NCBI RefSeq assembly: GCF_004569635.1 | Contig: NZ_SPOZ01000020.1 | Coordinates: forward strand, 1 to 46,938 | Reading direction: 5' to 3' | DNA length: 46,938 nucleotides | Source: Streptococcus sp. LYSM12 | GTDB taxonomy: Bacteria > Bacillota > Bacilli > Lactobacillales > Streptococcaceae | Shown: positions 46,857 through 46,938 of the stretch, one piece after another | How positions within the stretch are numbered: position 1 is the stretch's first letter | Layout of the letters: each line of letters starts with the position of its first letter | The notes under the pieces: generated by a model | The model's database searches: none | Told to the model about the DNA's origin: nothing | What the model saw: the letters and a program-made list of their open reading frames with translations, nothing else | Made by a program: the position numbers and the translations under genes

Positions 46857-46938
46857 GTTGTCGCTTGAGAGAGCAGACAGGAAAGACCTTTGAAAATTAA
46901 AGAAGACGAACCAAACGTGCAGGGGTAGTTTGTAGTTG
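46857..46938 (+). promoter_or_regulatory. Leader of the next 16S rRNA operon
   Basis: After the promoter, CTTTGAAAATTAAAG and GACGAACCAAACGTGCAGGG look like the antitermination and processing leader of streptococcal rRNA operons. The 16S gene itself would begin beyond the window. Confidence 0.7.

Overview
The window comes from a low-GC Firmicute of the genus Streptococcus, most likely Streptococcus suis or a close relative. The signs are the order tRNA cluster, mreC-mreD-pcsB, prs, aromatic aminotransferase, recO-plsX-acpP, pur genes, ruvB, the S10-spc-alpha ribosomal protein block, then comX beside an rRNA promoter. A streptococcal-type long PurL with no separate PurQ/PurS, PcsB and ComX support this. 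The species call is inference; the genus call is strong.

Layout. Bases 1-1880 hold 17 tRNA genes on the plus strand, probably the tail of an rRNA operon whose 5S gene lies before the window, closed by a terminator. Bases 1921-9042 hold the cell shape and division genes mreC, mreD and pcsB, then prs (PRPP synthesis), an aminotransferase, recO, plsX and a second acyl carrier protein. Bases 9150-9755 are a 12-unit tandem repeat array. Bases 10147-26785 hold the de novo purine set purC, L, F, M, N, H, D, E, K, B, all on the plus strand. Together they convert PRPP (made by Prs upstream) to IMP, and PurB also acts in the AMP branch. This block is interrupted by dispersed repeats, a GNAT acetyltransferase gene broken by a small mobile element, and a group of small putative membrane genes between purK and purB. 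Bases 27143-28760 hold ruvB and a HAD phosphatase, flanked by two copies of a long non-coding repeat.

Bases 29979-45059 are the ribosomal superoperon rpsJ to rplQ, with secY, adk, infA and rpoA inside. It has a structured leader before rpsJ and further TTGCRT-N17-TAGAMT promoters before adk and infA. Unusually, several gaps between ribosomal genes carry imperfect palindromic repeat elements. After a strong terminator there is about 1.1 kb of gene-poor, possibly decayed DNA, then comX (competence sigma factor) and the promoter and leader of the next rRNA operon.

All confidently called protein genes and all tRNAs are on the plus strand. The most notable things beyond the core genes are three or four repeat families in the gaps: a RUP-like MITE with TATAGTC ends, the 48/49-bp alternating array, a 260-330-bp direct repeat around ruvB, and a palindromic element in the ribosomal block and before purB. 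Also notable are a shared AAACGAATG operator-like motif before purC, purH and purD, and a predicted leaderless ruvB mRNA. I found no phage, CRISPR array or defence system.
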